NCBI GenBank assembly: GCA_037349105.1
Contig: JAYJMM010000124.1
Location: 6,990,001 to 7,054,000 of the forward strand
Direction: 5' to 3'
Length of the DNA: 64,000 nt
Origin: Limnomonas spitsbergensis
Taxonomy: Eukaryota; Chlorophyta; Chlorophyceae; Chlamydomonadales
The translations under genes were made by a program, and so were the position numbers. This document shows positions 1 through 14,500 of this stretch, one piece after another; position 1 is the stretch's first letter, and every line of letters starts with the position of its first letter. The notes below the pieces were generated by a model. The model saw nothing but the letters and a program-made list of their open reading frames with translations, did not search any database and had not been told where the DNA came from.

Positions 1-1490
1 ACGTCCACAACAAAAGTCAGAGCCTCCCATCCAAGCCTGCCCTGGTACAACTGTTGAAAGTCTGTGGCACCTTCCGGGGGGCCTGTCCAACCTCTCTCCC
101 TAAGCCTCTCCTTCACGCTAGGGCACTGGAAGCAGACATGCCGCGCATCCTCCACATGCTCGCCATCTCCCCTTGCCCAACACCGTTGGCAGAACCGTCC
201 GTGACGCTGCTGACCGCTGCGCCGTCCTCGAGTGTCAGCTGTGCTGACGGCGCCAAGCCGCAGCCTCAAGTTCGTGCGCACGCAAGCACACTCCCTTCGA
301 CTGGTGCGGCCCCAGGCCTGCGCCCGACGTAGACTGAAACCAGGTGCGGTAGGCCGCCGTAGAACGGTGTTCAGTGGCAGGATCTCTGGGGTCCCCTCTG
401 CCAGCTGGATCCAGCTGCGCCCGCTCGTATGCTGCATCAACTAGCGCTAGCACCTCTGGGACAGGTAGCGGCTGTAGGTCAGTCGCTGTCTGACGCAGTT
501 TGGGGACGGCTGATCCCAGCTCCAGCTCCTCCAAAGCACCTAGCGATTCCCTGCACCCAATTGCGCCCTCCGGTGCCCTGTCTGACAGCGAGCTCCATGT
601 CGGTCGCCATGGCAGCAGCCATGAGTGGGCTGTCTTGCTGTGCTGCTGGTGCGACCGCGGCGTTGTAGAAGCGAAGCACATGCTGCCACCAACTTCACTG
701 TAACGGCTGGATCTGCAGCTCCCTCATGACCCCCCAACTGGCAGCGGACGGTGGTAGCCCTGCAGCATGGCGCAGATGCTGGAGGAAGCTGGACTGCATC
801 TTGCTCTTGAGGCAATTCCGCGGCCTGAGGTGATCGGTGGCCCACCACATCACCGTCGTTCGCCGCAGGCGCTGCATAGACAGACGCCAACCGGATGCGT
901 GTAGGCAGATGATGCCTGAGGCGCACCTTGGTGGCCATGCGGCCGACACGCTGCAACGCGGCAGCCAAAGGCCCCTCTGTTCCTTGCATGGCCTTCCTCA
1001 TGCTGCCGCTCTAGTGCTGGATGATGCCCAAGAACTTGAATTCTTGAACACGCTTCAGCGCTATCCTATGGGGGCCGTACACGCAAGGATGGGCTGATTG
1101 CCGGCGCTGCGCTGCTAAGCGGCTGCCAAACTCCAATATCTCTGTCTTGCTGACGTTGACCTGGAGCTGTTTGACCGCCGCACATTCATGCAGGGCATCT
1201 AGCATGTGTTGCAGCCCTGCCTGGCTGCTGGCTAGCAGGGAGAGATCATCAGCATATAAGAGGCACCTGAGTCTTCGCCCCGCCCCCAGCACACTGCCCT
1301 CTGCCGGGCACTATGCTGCGATCTTGCCCGGCAGATCGCTGATATAGAGGCTGAAGAGGAGGGTGCTGAGTAGGCAGCCCTGCTTGATACCTCGTGTGCA
1401 AGGCTCAAGGCCAGTGCTTTTATGGCCGTATGAGCGTGTAGACTGCACCCTAGTGGGTGGATGCTATACAACGCTTTTAACCTCTTGCTT
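1..1490 (-). mobile_element. Decayed non-LTR (LINE-type) retrotransposon, reverse-transcriptase and C-terminal part
   Basis: The minus strand encodes the C-terminal half of a LINE reverse transcriptase. A segment near 1395-1330 reads GIKQGCLLSTLLFSLYISDL, the conserved QG-containing RT motif. It is followed near 1265 by the catalytic YADD box (LLYADDLSLL) and the downstream block VNVSKTEILEFG near 1150, then by FKFLGI. A variable C-terminal region runs toward base 1, so the 3' end and tail lie outside the window. The reading frame is broken: in-frame TAG codons lie at 1313-1311 and 1013-1011, there is a frameshift near 1450, and other frameshifts lie below 950. The upstream RT blocks and the endonuclease are absent, so the copy looks 5'-truncated and dead. 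The clade cannot be assigned from this fragment. Confidence 0.82.
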
Positions 1491-2616
1491 AAAACACATT
1501 TTGAGAGGGGAGGGCGTATTCCTCAAGCCGCGCTGGAGTTTTCTAAAAATTGTTCAGGTTTGAACTGTGTGCCAAGAACACACTTGATAAGCACCTGGCC
1601 AGTCGCCAGCTTGGCCATAGCTTGTAATACGCCCCCCAGCAGACCGCAAGGGCACCTTGTGTGGGGGGGGAGTGCTATTGCGCCTGTTTGTGTGCCACCA
1701 CAGGTGTAGCCTTCGATCAGTAAAGCTCTCGTCTCAATCTGGTGTCTTTAAAAGAATGCATCATGTTGAATGCATTTTTATTAAAATCGTTTTATTTTTG
1801 TGATCCACCCTCCTGCCCTATAACTTTGCCCCCCTTGATTCCATATCCCCCCCTGGGCCAAGAAATATTTTAAGCTGTCATCAAGCTCTACAACACATCT
1901 CACCGGAGGCCCAGCCTCCCCCCCCCTCCGGCCACGCCCACCCCTTTTCTCAGAGGCTTTGTTGAGGGCCAGTCTCTAGTGGACCTCAGGTGACGGACTT
2001 GGTCTTCTCTGCCTCTCCTTTCGTTCCTGTCCCCCCCTCTTATTTAGTCTGCTTTTCTCCCTTCTAACAGTTGGGCGCCACGCGGCCGTGCTTTGAGCGG
2101 GCCCAGAGGTGTGACGTTATTGACCCCAGCAGGCCGTTGCACGTCGATTCTTGTAAGTGAATGGGGGCTTATTTTGCCTCCCCCTCACGACTAATACAAG
2201 TTAATTTACCGAGTCAATAAATCATCAAGGTCTTGCCATGAGTACCGTCAAATATCACCAAACCCCGTCAATTACAGCATTGAGGACACCTGACCAGAGG
2301 GGCACAGATAAAACAAAATGGAAGTACAACTGAGCACCAATGCTTTCAATCTTCGAAGGTGGAAGCTTTGCTTGAAGAACGTCGATTTAGGCTTATCAGA
2401 TGCCTGTTCCAGATGCCTCATACCAGCTGTAATGGCCATTTGGCCACTCAATGGCTTTTGACTGCAACAAATACTCCTACGACCGATAGACTCCGGAGAA
2501 CAACCGGGAACAAACCAAAACATCATATCCCACATTCAATATGAGACCGAAACCTGATCAGGAACATAACAGTGACCCAATTATGCAGGGACACAGGATT
2601 GTTCTCAGGAGCACGA
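1491..2616. other. Non-coding interval between LINE relic and 14-3-3 3' end
   Basis: No gene is recognisable on either strand. C-rich tracts occur around 1640-1670 and 1915-1930. On the minus strand a TGTAA pentamer at 2276-2272, about 340 bases beyond the 14-3-3 stop codon, could be its polyadenylation signal, since TGTAA is the usual green-algal signal. That assignment is a guess from position only. Confidence 0.4.
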
Positions 2617-4192
<1,576 letters not shown>

Positions 4193-5682
4193 TGCAATGT
4201 CAGGGCTTTTTGTGATATGGTCGCAGGGGTTCGCAGGTTGGACGGGATAATATCAATTACTCGTGTAAAAGAGGTTTGAATAGACAGAGAACATAGGCTG
4301 CCTCATGTGCGGTAGCTTGATGATGCAAGTGACGAGGCGGGCAGTACCGTACATCGGAGTGTGAGGGTCTTGTCCTGTGGTTTTGTCTCAAGTGTTTTCA
4401 ATCCTCCGACCAACATGCCTGTAAGAGCATCATCATTGTGCTGTAAACCTTAGCGCCATCCCAATTTTAATCAGGGTCACAGCTGTATTCTTTCATGCTC
4501 TACCCAGGGCCATCTTGCTACTTGCTACTGGAGGATGTGACATACTGACATCCCAGGCGTTCAATATTCCCATACATCGGTACTTTTCGCACCATGACTA
4601 TGAGCTACGATTATTATAACTGCAGGTAATATCAGTTTTCAATTATTGCTGCATGGTTATTCACATCAGGTGCAAGTTCCATGATAAACCACAGCTTTAT
4701 GTCCTCAACATATGCCATGTCCTAGCCTGCCAACGCTCTCTTTTACTTGTTGTCATCCCCTCTCAACCAGTCACTTTATTTTATAACATTCTTGATTTCC
4801 GATATTGGTGCATAGCATTCCACTCTTGCTGTATCACTGAAATACTTGAGACTGATGCGCCCTTCAAAATACTACACAATAAGCGCTCCGCAAGCATGCC
4901 AAAATCCCAGGGCAGCACACTGAATACGACAGGTGCTGCAATCCATGCTCTGATAGACAGCATTTGATGCATACATCTATGAGATTCATGTACCCAGGAA
5001 CCATGCCTGCCCAAGACTCGGGACTCATTACCGGTATGACAATTTTCATCGGTTTCCATGCCACGCTTGTCCATGAGATTGTGACCATGACCCTGCCTTC
5101 AACACCGCAAATCAATAAATTGCACTTCATGTTCTAGTGACTCGGAACATGATAAGCTTGAAAAAACTTGGCATAATCTGGTATTCTTTGGGATACCGGT
5201 CAATCACAAAATATTTGAAATATACGTGAAGGAATCGTCGAGTTCATCTCCCTGAATCCCCCTGGCTCCCAGCATCAATTTATTCAGGCACATTTTCTAT
5301 ATGCCTTGGTAACGGCTCATCCTACTTGTTCGAATGCATACAAAAAAATGTCTATGGTAGAGAAATACAAAATAGTGAAAGAGCAAGTTATCAGGAAAAT
5401 TTCTTACCTATAAAGCATTTTTTATTGATTGCCGGTGCTGCCATACCAGTCCCTGAGAATTCTGTGCTAGTGGCATCAGGCCAAAGCAGGGGAGCAAAAG
5501 TATCTACCTTTTTATCCACATCCACAGCGAAGTGTCATCAGGCCCCCCATTGGGAAACCCATTCACACCAAGAACGCGTAGTCGAACCATCCATGCTGAG
5601 TGGTGGGAACCTCCAGGTTGCCTACTGGCTGAGTACATTCACACTCAAACCTCGCACCCTCTGCCATGAGTCTGCGTGCTCC
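4193..5682. other. Intergenic region: 14-3-3 upstream / TAPT1 downstream
   Basis: About 1.5 kb without a recognisable coding exon. It must hold the 14-3-3 promoter and 5' UTR and the 3' UTR of the TAPT1-type gene. A TACCGGTA palindrome lies at 5029-5036. No clear TATA box or RNA gene was identified. Confidence 0.4.
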
Positions 5683-8600
5683 TCAGTCCATCTTGTGCCG
5701 CACTGGGTGGACCTGTCCTGCAGGCACCTGGGGCTGCTGTGTCTGCAATTCAGCCGCATCCAACACCGACGCCTCCCGCTTAGAGTTACGCTCCAATCCT
5801 ACCGCAGCAGTTCGGCCAGCTGCGATGGATGCTGACCTGGCGAAGCTACGGACTTGATGCGTGTTGCTGTAGCTTTCTGAATAGCAATGGGCCACCCATT
5901 TCAGTGCGTAGCCAAACCCTGCCTTGAAGAGCAACAAGGGCACCCACAGGAGGACCACCAGCAGGGCACGGAAGGAGACCTGATGAGGGCAGTGATGGTG
6001 GAGGCAATCCTTGCGTCAGAGCACAAGGAAAGGGAGGTACGCATCAGAAACAACAGCAGTGTGTTCATACCAATGCACAGGCAGTCCCTCAACAACAGGG
6101 CATTGCATATTATTAATATAAAGGAACTGGTACATAACTGCTCTTGCAATGCAATGGTTTTTGAAGATGAATCTTTTCCCATCATTTCCCCGTGATTTAG
6201 AAGAGTGCTCTTTTCCTTTTTACACCTGCAGCATTGTCGAGTCCAGACGAAGCCAGAAGAGTGTCAACGCCGACCTTAGCAACAGAGAACAGCAGGCCAG
6301 GTGGTGGAAACCCAGCTGCTTGTGCATGTTGTGAGACTGGCTGACTGTCACCTTGTCGCACAAGTCCTAATGCACAACATGGGATTAATGGGAAGGCAAG
6401 AGAAGTGGTCAAAGTAATAGACTTGCAACACACAGACCAATGTTTTTTATTACAGCTCTTAACAAATGGCTGAATAGAAAGCAACTCAGCATGACATGAT
6501 GTGAGCTAGCAAAGATTGGGTTTGGAAGCAGCGAGTCCAAAACTGACATCTCCTTTAGAGAAAGGATACAAAGACATAAATAACTTTTGCGTCTCCCCTT
6601 TTGACTTTGGACCCCCGGACGGATGGCATGGCAGCTTGTGCACAGGCGGGAAGGCAGATATATAGCAATTCGAACTTGCTGTCCCACCTTCATGTATTCT
6701 CGGTAGATTCCTGGCCTCACGTCCGTAAACTTGCCGAGCACAGCATGCTTTGTGATGTCGATGACCAGCTCTGCAGCCAGGATGCGAAGAGATTCCCCGA
6801 GGATGAGACGACTGCAATGAGAGGGGCAAGCAAGCTGGGCTGGAGCACGGCCAGGGGTATGGACTGATGCCTCCAGGCTCAATTGGGATGAGAGAGGCAA
6901 TCAAGTGAGGCTGGGTTGATGTGGACAGGGGTGTAATGAAAGTGAGATACATGGGCCGAAGCCTCTGAGGAGGGCACATGACATGCCAACAAACAGAGGG
7001 GAAGCTCGTGCAGTCACGTGTGCCTACACAGCTGGCTTTGGAAAATAACATCCCTGCACACAGTTTGCGCCCAGGAGCCACGGAAGCCAGGCTCCTTTCC
7101 ACCCCGCACCTGGGTGTCCACGTCGATCCGCTGTCCATATCCTCGACAACGACAAACACGAGGATGCAGATGAGCTGGAAGCGCTCCACTACGTCCATCC
7201 ACACCTGAAGATGGATACATAAGGGCAGGGTGAGGAATATCATGCCAAAAGGCTGATCACTACCAACCACGTAACGATACCACATCCATCCAAACATGTG
7301 AATAGCGGATATAGTATGGCGAGGAACGGCATGCCGCAATGTAGCTGTCCACAAACCAGCGTCTGGTTACCGTACATTGAACAAGCTCATCGATTCAGTA
7401 CCAGCCTTCCTCAGTCTGCTCGTTACAAGAGCCGTACCAGCCCTGTAATCCTCGTCGGAGAGACCAGCAAGCAACACCCCAGCCTCACCAGCCTACGGAT
7501 CCGCTCCACATCCCAGCGTTTAAACACGTTGCCCTTGATCTCCACGAAATTGGATGCAATAAGCAGACCCACCAGGCCGTTCCTCCTTGAGTTTAGGGCC
7601 ATGGCTAGCACCAATGCCTGCACCACGCAGCACGGCCAACATTGTCACCCACAGGATCAAAAGCACTTTCACAGCAATAATCTTGGGATGCTCAGCAGGC
7701 ACTAGCTTCAGCCCCTGAAGATGTGGTAGCATAAATTTGCTGCCAGGTATCTGGGCAGAGTCAACAAAGGTTTACTAACTTGTTATTGACTGCGTCTATA
7801 CTCCGCCATAGCCCCTAACCTCAATGCATCAGGGACCCAAGCAGCTGCACATTAGGTTCAGGAATATTTGTGCCCTTACCTCGCACATGAGGATGACGGC
7901 ATGGAGCAGCACCACGACGAATGCAACAATTGCGTCACATACTACGTAATGCAGCTCCCTGCGTCCCATGGCCCACATGGTGCAGGTGCCAGACAGGGCC
8001 TCCATTACGTCAAGCCCAAAGTTTCCGACAATCTGGACAGCAGGGTGGAGATGAAACAAGGACGTAAGGCATGCTGTTGCAAAGCTTCAGGAGGGCACAT
8101 CAAATCCGAGCACTCTTGTTACTAGCCTGCCCCATAACTCCCTTACCCTGGTTTCGTCATTTAAAAATTATGCCCTCCCCACCTCCCTCACCCATTACAT
8201 GCTCCCTCTCACCCGTTCTGAGATCTCAAGGACTGCTGTCAGTACGCTCATTTTGAGGAACTCATTGACTATGATGTCTTTGAGCCAGTAGTAAATGAAG
8301 CCCGGGGGAATGGAGCGCAGGGACATCGTGGCAGAGAACAGAATAAGCAGACAAAGCAAGTCGAACACTTGGCTGCCACCTGGTATAGAGCAGGTACAGA
8401 AAAAGGGGGGTGGGGACAAAAAGGCTGAGGGACCTGTAAGACGGACAATCAAATGATAGGACGGATTTTGTGTTGGTCATAATTTCATTAAGCTATCCTC
8501 ACATCCGATTGTTCGCAAGTGCGCTTCATGGGTTGGAATACAATGGATAGATAAGTGCATCAGCAGATGTGTGGTAGCATCGGCAAAGCTGTGACCATGT

Positions 8601-10562
8601 GAACAATTCACAATTCAGTTACACGAGACCCTGGGTCCTAGTACTCACTCAGGACTGGTGCGCTTTTCCCCCGCATCCGCGAAAAAATTGTCTTCAAAGC
8701 TAGCACACAACGGAGCGGGAGCAGTGTCACAACACCCTGTCAGGACCGCAGGAGGGCAGTCAGAGAGAGTCAAGGGCAGGGCCATTGACCCTCTTCCATC
8801 ACAAGTAGGAGGACACCATCAAGCTGCATATCAGGCACAGAAACAGCACAGCCTGAAACTCCCAAACTCCTTGCTCATCAAGAATTGCAACCTAGCACAT
8901 CTTCATCATGAACGCCGCATATCCAAATCTGAAATCATAAATGATCAGCTCACCAGCAGTGAATAATTTAGGGTGCTTCAGCCTCGCTCGCTGAAGCTAC
9001 AGCATGGCCTACGGCCGACAGATCGGTACAGCAAGCCCTGCTGCTTGGTCCACTAGCCGCACACCGGTCAATTCTTCGTCCCAATTGGCTTAGTGGTGGC
9101 CGCCCATCAGAGTACTGAAGGGAGTATGGCGCAGCGGCGAAAACTAAATAAACACTGCTAAATCAGCTCAGTGATGGCCGCCCAGCAGCGCACCCATGGG
9201 TGGATGGCGCGCACCAAAACAAACGCTGCTCACCAGAACACAGTCAGTGCACAACATGAAGCTAAACTCAATGAGCCTCTCGAGCTGAAACGGTACAAAG
9301 ATGAGGAAATTGTACCTGTGGGCATCAGCAGCATGGGGCACAGCAGCATGGCCGTGGGTAGATCAAGGGAGGAGCACACAAGGAAACACCATGGAACCAC
9401 AACAACAGGACAGTGGGCATGAGGAGGAAAGGGGCAGCAAGCAAATCACATATCCAGCCTACATTTTCAGATTTTTTAAAACGCAGGTCCAGATCCTGAC
9501 GTTTGAGCCGCGCTAAGTGGGGGAGATCCTCAGCATTGCCGGGACCTGCACATAGAGTCAGACTGGCTCCCTTTTCACCGACTACGCATGTCGCATGCGT
9601 TTGTACCACTCACACTCTGTCCCGCTCTGTCTGGCCCCACACCACATCAGCAGTCGGCAGCTTCTCCCCCGGGTGCGACTCAGCATGCAAATAGGCGTAG
9701 AATGTCTGCATCTGCTCCGCGCTGGCATGGCCACCTGCCGTAGCGCTCACGCCAGCGGGCCCCCCACTCGATCGGTTCAATAACGGAGGAGGCACTACTG
9801 CTGGGGGAGACAAGAAGCAGAATTTAGTATCAGGTGCGCGCCAGGGGTCTACCTCTGACCCCCCCAGACATGCAGTTCACATCCAGCTGTCTGTACGACA
9901 AGCTCTCAGCATCGCATCCTCTACTTGTGGCTGTGATTTCAGCACCCACCGACACTGGGTTGTCTTGAGGACGCTGCTTGCGATGCCTCTGGGTCTGTGG
10001 TCTCTGATGGCAGCCTCCCCGGCTTAGGAAGGCCATCAACCTGCTGCTCAATGGGGAGCAGTTTGCAGCTTGCTGGGTCATGCTCAGCGGAGAAGACGGA
10101 GCATGAGGTTGGCCGCAGTGCACGCAATGCAGCAACATCCATGGGCTGTGAATGAAACAGTGTCTCCTTGCTTTGCTGCATGGGCATCATGGCTGTGGGG
10201 GTGCTAAACGGGGAGGTGAGGGCCTCCATGCTAGGGATGCATGTCGAAGAGGAGCTGGTCTGAGCCACAGACACAGCTGTGAGCGTCCTTCTGGTCCCAT
10301 GGGCAATGAGAGTGACGCCACCCTCGGAAATAGTGGTCTGCGGCGGACGAGACAATGCGGGTCCAGCTGATTGAACATACGGGCAAGGCACCGGGTGCAA
10401 CTCCTCGACACTTTTGCTGTGGGGACGTGGAGATAGGAAGCTGTCTGGCTCGGTTCCAGATTTTTGCTCGGTTGGCTTCAATGCATTTGTTTTACTGCGC
10501 GATTCATCGCCTGCCACACTTGGTTGGAGATCATTGAGGCCGACGGAGTCTCTATGAAGCAT
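5683..10562 (-). CDS. TAPT1/POD1 family multi-pass membrane protein
   Basis: Homologue of animal TAPT1, plant POD1 and yeast Emp65 (former DUF747), multi-pass proteins linked to the ER or cilium base. Eleven exons on the minus strand: 10562-9950, 9800-9614, 9315-9234, 8736-8649, 8379-8213, 8032-7880, 7617-7489, 7204-7110, 6811-6688, 6366-6226, 5979-5683. Phases agree and sum to about 691 aa. Residues 1-250 are polar, low-complexity and not conserved. The family core follows: FVPFQLERLIEF (exon 3), TLLPLRCVLAL (4), KMSVLTAVLEISER (5), FGLDVMEAL (6), SNFVEIKGNVFKRW (7), DVVERFQL (8), DITKHAVLGKFTDVRPGIYR (9), and hydrophobic segments in exons 10 and 11. The chosen start gives a long N-terminal tail, which is variable in this family and less certain. 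All introns are GT-AG. Confidence 0.9.
9084..9250. repeat. Diverged ~82-bp direct duplication in TAPT1 intron 3
   Basis: Two related segments begin near 9088 and 9170. Both contain GGCCGCCCA, a later GGATGGCGC/GTATGGCGC block, and an AAACACTGCT/AAACGCTGCT block. They differ at many positions, so this is an old local duplication. The second copy abuts the donor of exon 3. Confidence 0.35.
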
Positions 10563-11588
10563 TGATATGTTTATGATTCGAACAAAGCATTGAGGAGATA
10601 ATGTAGAGACAATCCCTGTGTCTTTGATTGAGTATTTCTTGGTGACGACGAACTGTCAGTAGCTGAGAGCTTTCTGCTACCCACGCATGCATGTGGGTAG
10701 CAAAGGGCAGGCCCATCGGCATGAACCCGCCCCCAATTTCCCCTGAAGCTCCCCTGTCACAGCTTTTCTCTTTGTTGAGCCCTCAAGCCGGAACGGCGTT
10801 ACAGTCTTCGGTAGAAGGGATGGCACGAGGACAAGGATCGCACAGATGAGGCAGATTTAGCCCCAAGGAGCCCCAGGGCAAGGCATTTCGGCATCGTGCA
10901 TGTCCGCTGCTTTCACCATACCGGTATGAGTCATTTATTTGCCCACTTTGAATGCCTGCTGGCAGCTGCGTTGTTCACTGCGAATGGCCGATGCGCTCCC
11001 GGCTTGCTGTGCAGCGCATGCACCCCTTGCCGCACCAGTGCTATCATCCAGCTCGAAGCAATGTGCACCATGCATCACTGCTACCATGCAGCAGTATTAA
11101 CGTGGGTCCTGCATGCTGTAAACCGATAGCGCGTAACAGTTGTTTATATGCTCGCAACCTGCAACCGTGCTAGCTTGGAGGCGTGTGACCACGATTTCAT
11201 TATGCGCGCTTCCCGACGGGTCAACTCTCCCAACAAATACCGGTATCATACGGCTCTGGCATCTTGATGTTTCAGCATGAGATTGAGATGAGAACCAAAC
11301 CGTTGCTTGCCTCATGCCATGGGCTACTGGTATTGTTTCTGTGGTACATAACATGCACCAAGTTAAATACTTTACAGTCCAGTGGAGCATCACAGAAACA
11401 CCAAACCCTGGGTATACAGCCTGGTGAAGGTGACACCGGATCAGCTGCTGATGGAGGCCCATCAAGTGAACAGGTGGCTCAATGCTGGCGCACTTGCTAT
11501 TCTCTTGAGGGATAAAGGCTGAGGACACAGACCAGTTTCTTTCCTAACATCTAGATTATGTCAAAAAATGTACATAGCGACAGAGGGC
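10563..11588. other. Intergenic region upstream of the TAPT1-type gene
   Basis: About 1 kb with no supported exon. It should contain the TAPT1 promoter and the 3' flank of the pherophorin-like gene. Two TACCGGTA palindromes lie at 10919-10926 and 11238-11245, both inside short imperfect palindromic contexts (for example CATACCGGTATG). Nothing else was recognised. Confidence 0.4.
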
Positions 11589-14500
11589 TCACTTGCTAGG
11601 GGCTGCGTTCCTCAGCTTTATCTCCTCAGATACCTTGCCTTGCAGGTTCGCCAGCTGGGTGAGATCTAGACTTAGATAGATCCTCGAGGACACATGTACT
11701 ACATGTAAGCTCCCTGGGCGGGGCTGGTGGGCAGCCCACAGGCGGTGAAGGCGGAGGGGGTGGGGAGCAGCAGAGCGCCGAGTATGAACTTGAGCATGAG
11801 GCGCAGACGAGATTGCCGTTTCGGTCGTAGGACGTGATAGTTGCATAGCATGGCAACTTAGCCAAAGCGACAAACTGTAACAGACCGGCCTTGTTCAGCA
11901 CCAGTTCCATCACAAGAGTTGCATCGATCGTGCTCAACATGGTTGCGAACACCTGCCCGGGGTGGATGTGAGAGAAGCTTGTGTGCCAAGGAAGGGTTCA
12001 GGGGAATGGAGCGCATGGGCGTGATCATGCTGCTACGCAGAAGGAGGGGGAATGAAGGGGGAAGGTCCCAGCAAAAACAGGCGCTTCAAAGCAGCATCGT
12101 CGGATGCATAGTAAGACACCTGTGCTTAATGTGCCAGCCAGGGCCTGTTGGCTTAATGTGACAGCCAGGGCCTGTTACCTGTGCGCTCCAAACGTTGAGT
12201 GCAATATTAAATGACAGAGAGCATGTGGGAACGTTCAGTATACCCGTGTTGACCTGCATCCGTATCAGCAGTGGCCGTTCAGTCATGCAATCAACATGCA
12301 TAGAAATAATTTGTTTAAGAACTGTACATATTAGGCCTACCAGTGCTGCAGCCAAATGGGCAGGGACCTTAATCTGTGCCGCAGCCCCCAAGGCATATCA
12401 TTAATCAATTCTTTCAAATAAAGCAGGCAAGGCACCCCAATGCAAGGCACCCGGTCTCCCTGACTCACATCGGCTATTGCAGCGCTGAGTGCTAGTTGAA
12501 GCTGCGTGCATATGAGCCCTGATGGGTCCGGGTAGTTCACAATCAAGGCGACAGAACCCTAAGAGCCATTCAGAGGCATGGTGAGCATGCTGGTTACCAT
12601 GAAGGGTATCGCAGGCAATCAGTCATATGTGTCCTGATGCTACAAAGATGGCTAAGCAAGGTACAGAGAATTTAATGACTATTCCGGTGACAGAAGAATA
12701 AGTGAGGAGCAGAATTTCGTGAGGCAAATGAATGACGTTCATAAGCTTTTAGTTGAAAGGCAGCAAATGAACAGATCAAGACCAGAGAGATGAATTCTTA
12801 CCAAAGGTGGGGGGCTGGGTACAGGAGGGGTCGGGGGTGGTATGGGTGGCTAGGGGGGAGAGGGTGGGGGCCGAGGAGATGGGGTGAGAGGGGTGGCAGG
12901 ATGTGGAGGGAAAGGGAAAGGAGGAGAAGGGGGGGGGGAGGGGGGGAGGGGGAGAGGGGAGGATTAGGAGGCAGAGGAGAGGGTGGCTTGAGTGGAGGAG
13001 TAGGAGGCTTTGGAGAAGGGGAGGGAGGTGGAGGCGAAGGAGGAGAAGGCGAAGGGGGAGAGGGCTTTGGTGGAGAGGGCGGTGACGGGGGGGACACAAA
13101 AACGCAGGACAACAAAACGCAAGCATACTTTCAGTCAAGTCTGTCCTATGATCTGGGGACTTGCAAATTGTGACGGGTTTTAAAGCCGATTGTGTGAGGC
13201 TTATTTAAAAAAAACGATTGTGTGAGTCAAGGGTTCGAGATAGGGCAAACATGGCCCATGCACTTCATGATAAAATCTATGACCTGATCAAAAATGGCAT
13301 ATCAATGACAAGATTATTCATTCAGGGTGTGTGGACAGTTCGACGTAGATTATGCGTTTAAATTGTTGGCTCTTGTGACATTTGAATGACTCATAAAGAT
13401 CGATCCTAGGTCGTTGAGGGATAAGACTCACCAGGGCATAGAAATCCACCAGTGACCCAGCTGTTGTGGCGTCTGTTGTCATGCGATAGAACAAAATATC
13501 GCGGAAATCCTGTTGCATGGACAGGCATGCAGGCTAACATTTGTGTCACCACATGCGACAGGTTTGCACACACATGATTCATCACTTTGTCAATTATGAT
13601 GCAACAGACAGCCAGTTTTCAGTCAGGGGCACAGCTGTGCTTTAAGCGCATCCTAAGCCGAGCAAAATTACCTGACTGGCCACAATGCCAGTAGCGGCCA
13701 CGACTGAGGGGTTATCGGTTTCCATGCATACGAAGTTCTTGGAGATCTGTGGAGCAAGGAACATTGTGAGGAAAACATTATGAAGATTGATGATGAGCAA
13801 GCTATATCAATGTGTGTCTAAATTTTCTTGACATTTACGTAACTGCACACACTTCTGCACATTAAACAAAACTGCATTCAGAATGTTGTTCTTCATTAGA
13901 GGCAACAAGTATGGGTATGAAGGAGGCATCTAGCCACGCATCCTGAGACCTGCCTTCTTGGCATGTAGGGTTAGCAGGTTGCAAGAACCAAGCACTGTTG
14001 TGACAAACTGAGGAAGAAGGATCATTCCCCCAATACATGTATGCCCCGCAGCACGCTCTCACTCCGTCATTGATCAGGTGCTGCCATTGCTTACCTGTAT
14101 GCCTTGCCCATACGCCGCTGTCAGTTGATAGAGGAAGTAGGTGCAGGGGTTCATCACAAGGATGGGCCCCGCTGTCCGATTAACAAAGGCATTGATGGTG
14201 CAGGGCATGGAAGGCGGAGGGGGGGAGTGGGCGGAGCGAGCGGCGTCTTCGGTGTGGTGGTGAGCATGCATAGTTCAGCATCGGAAAGGTGCATGGAGTG
14301 CCTGGCAAGATGTGCTGCATGGGCAGGCCTGCCATGCGAGCACCGGCAATAAGCGCGATAACCCCTGCAGGAATGGAGGAGAAAACACTCAGAAGAGGAG
14401 CGCCTGATCATGATGGGGACTCTTCTTGCTTCGCCGTTTTCGTTATGCTTTAATTTGTATTTTTCAAAGCTGATGCCTGCTTCATCCCCTGCAGCTCACT

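Noticed and set aside
1011..1313. Reassigned stop codon (TAG read as Gln), as in some ulvophyte algae
   Set aside because: The 14-3-3, TAPT1, RAD7, SDP1 and eEF3 models have no in-frame TAG or TAA in conserved blocks and encode Gln with CAA/CAG. Their stops include TGA and TAA. The LINE copy is simply decayed.
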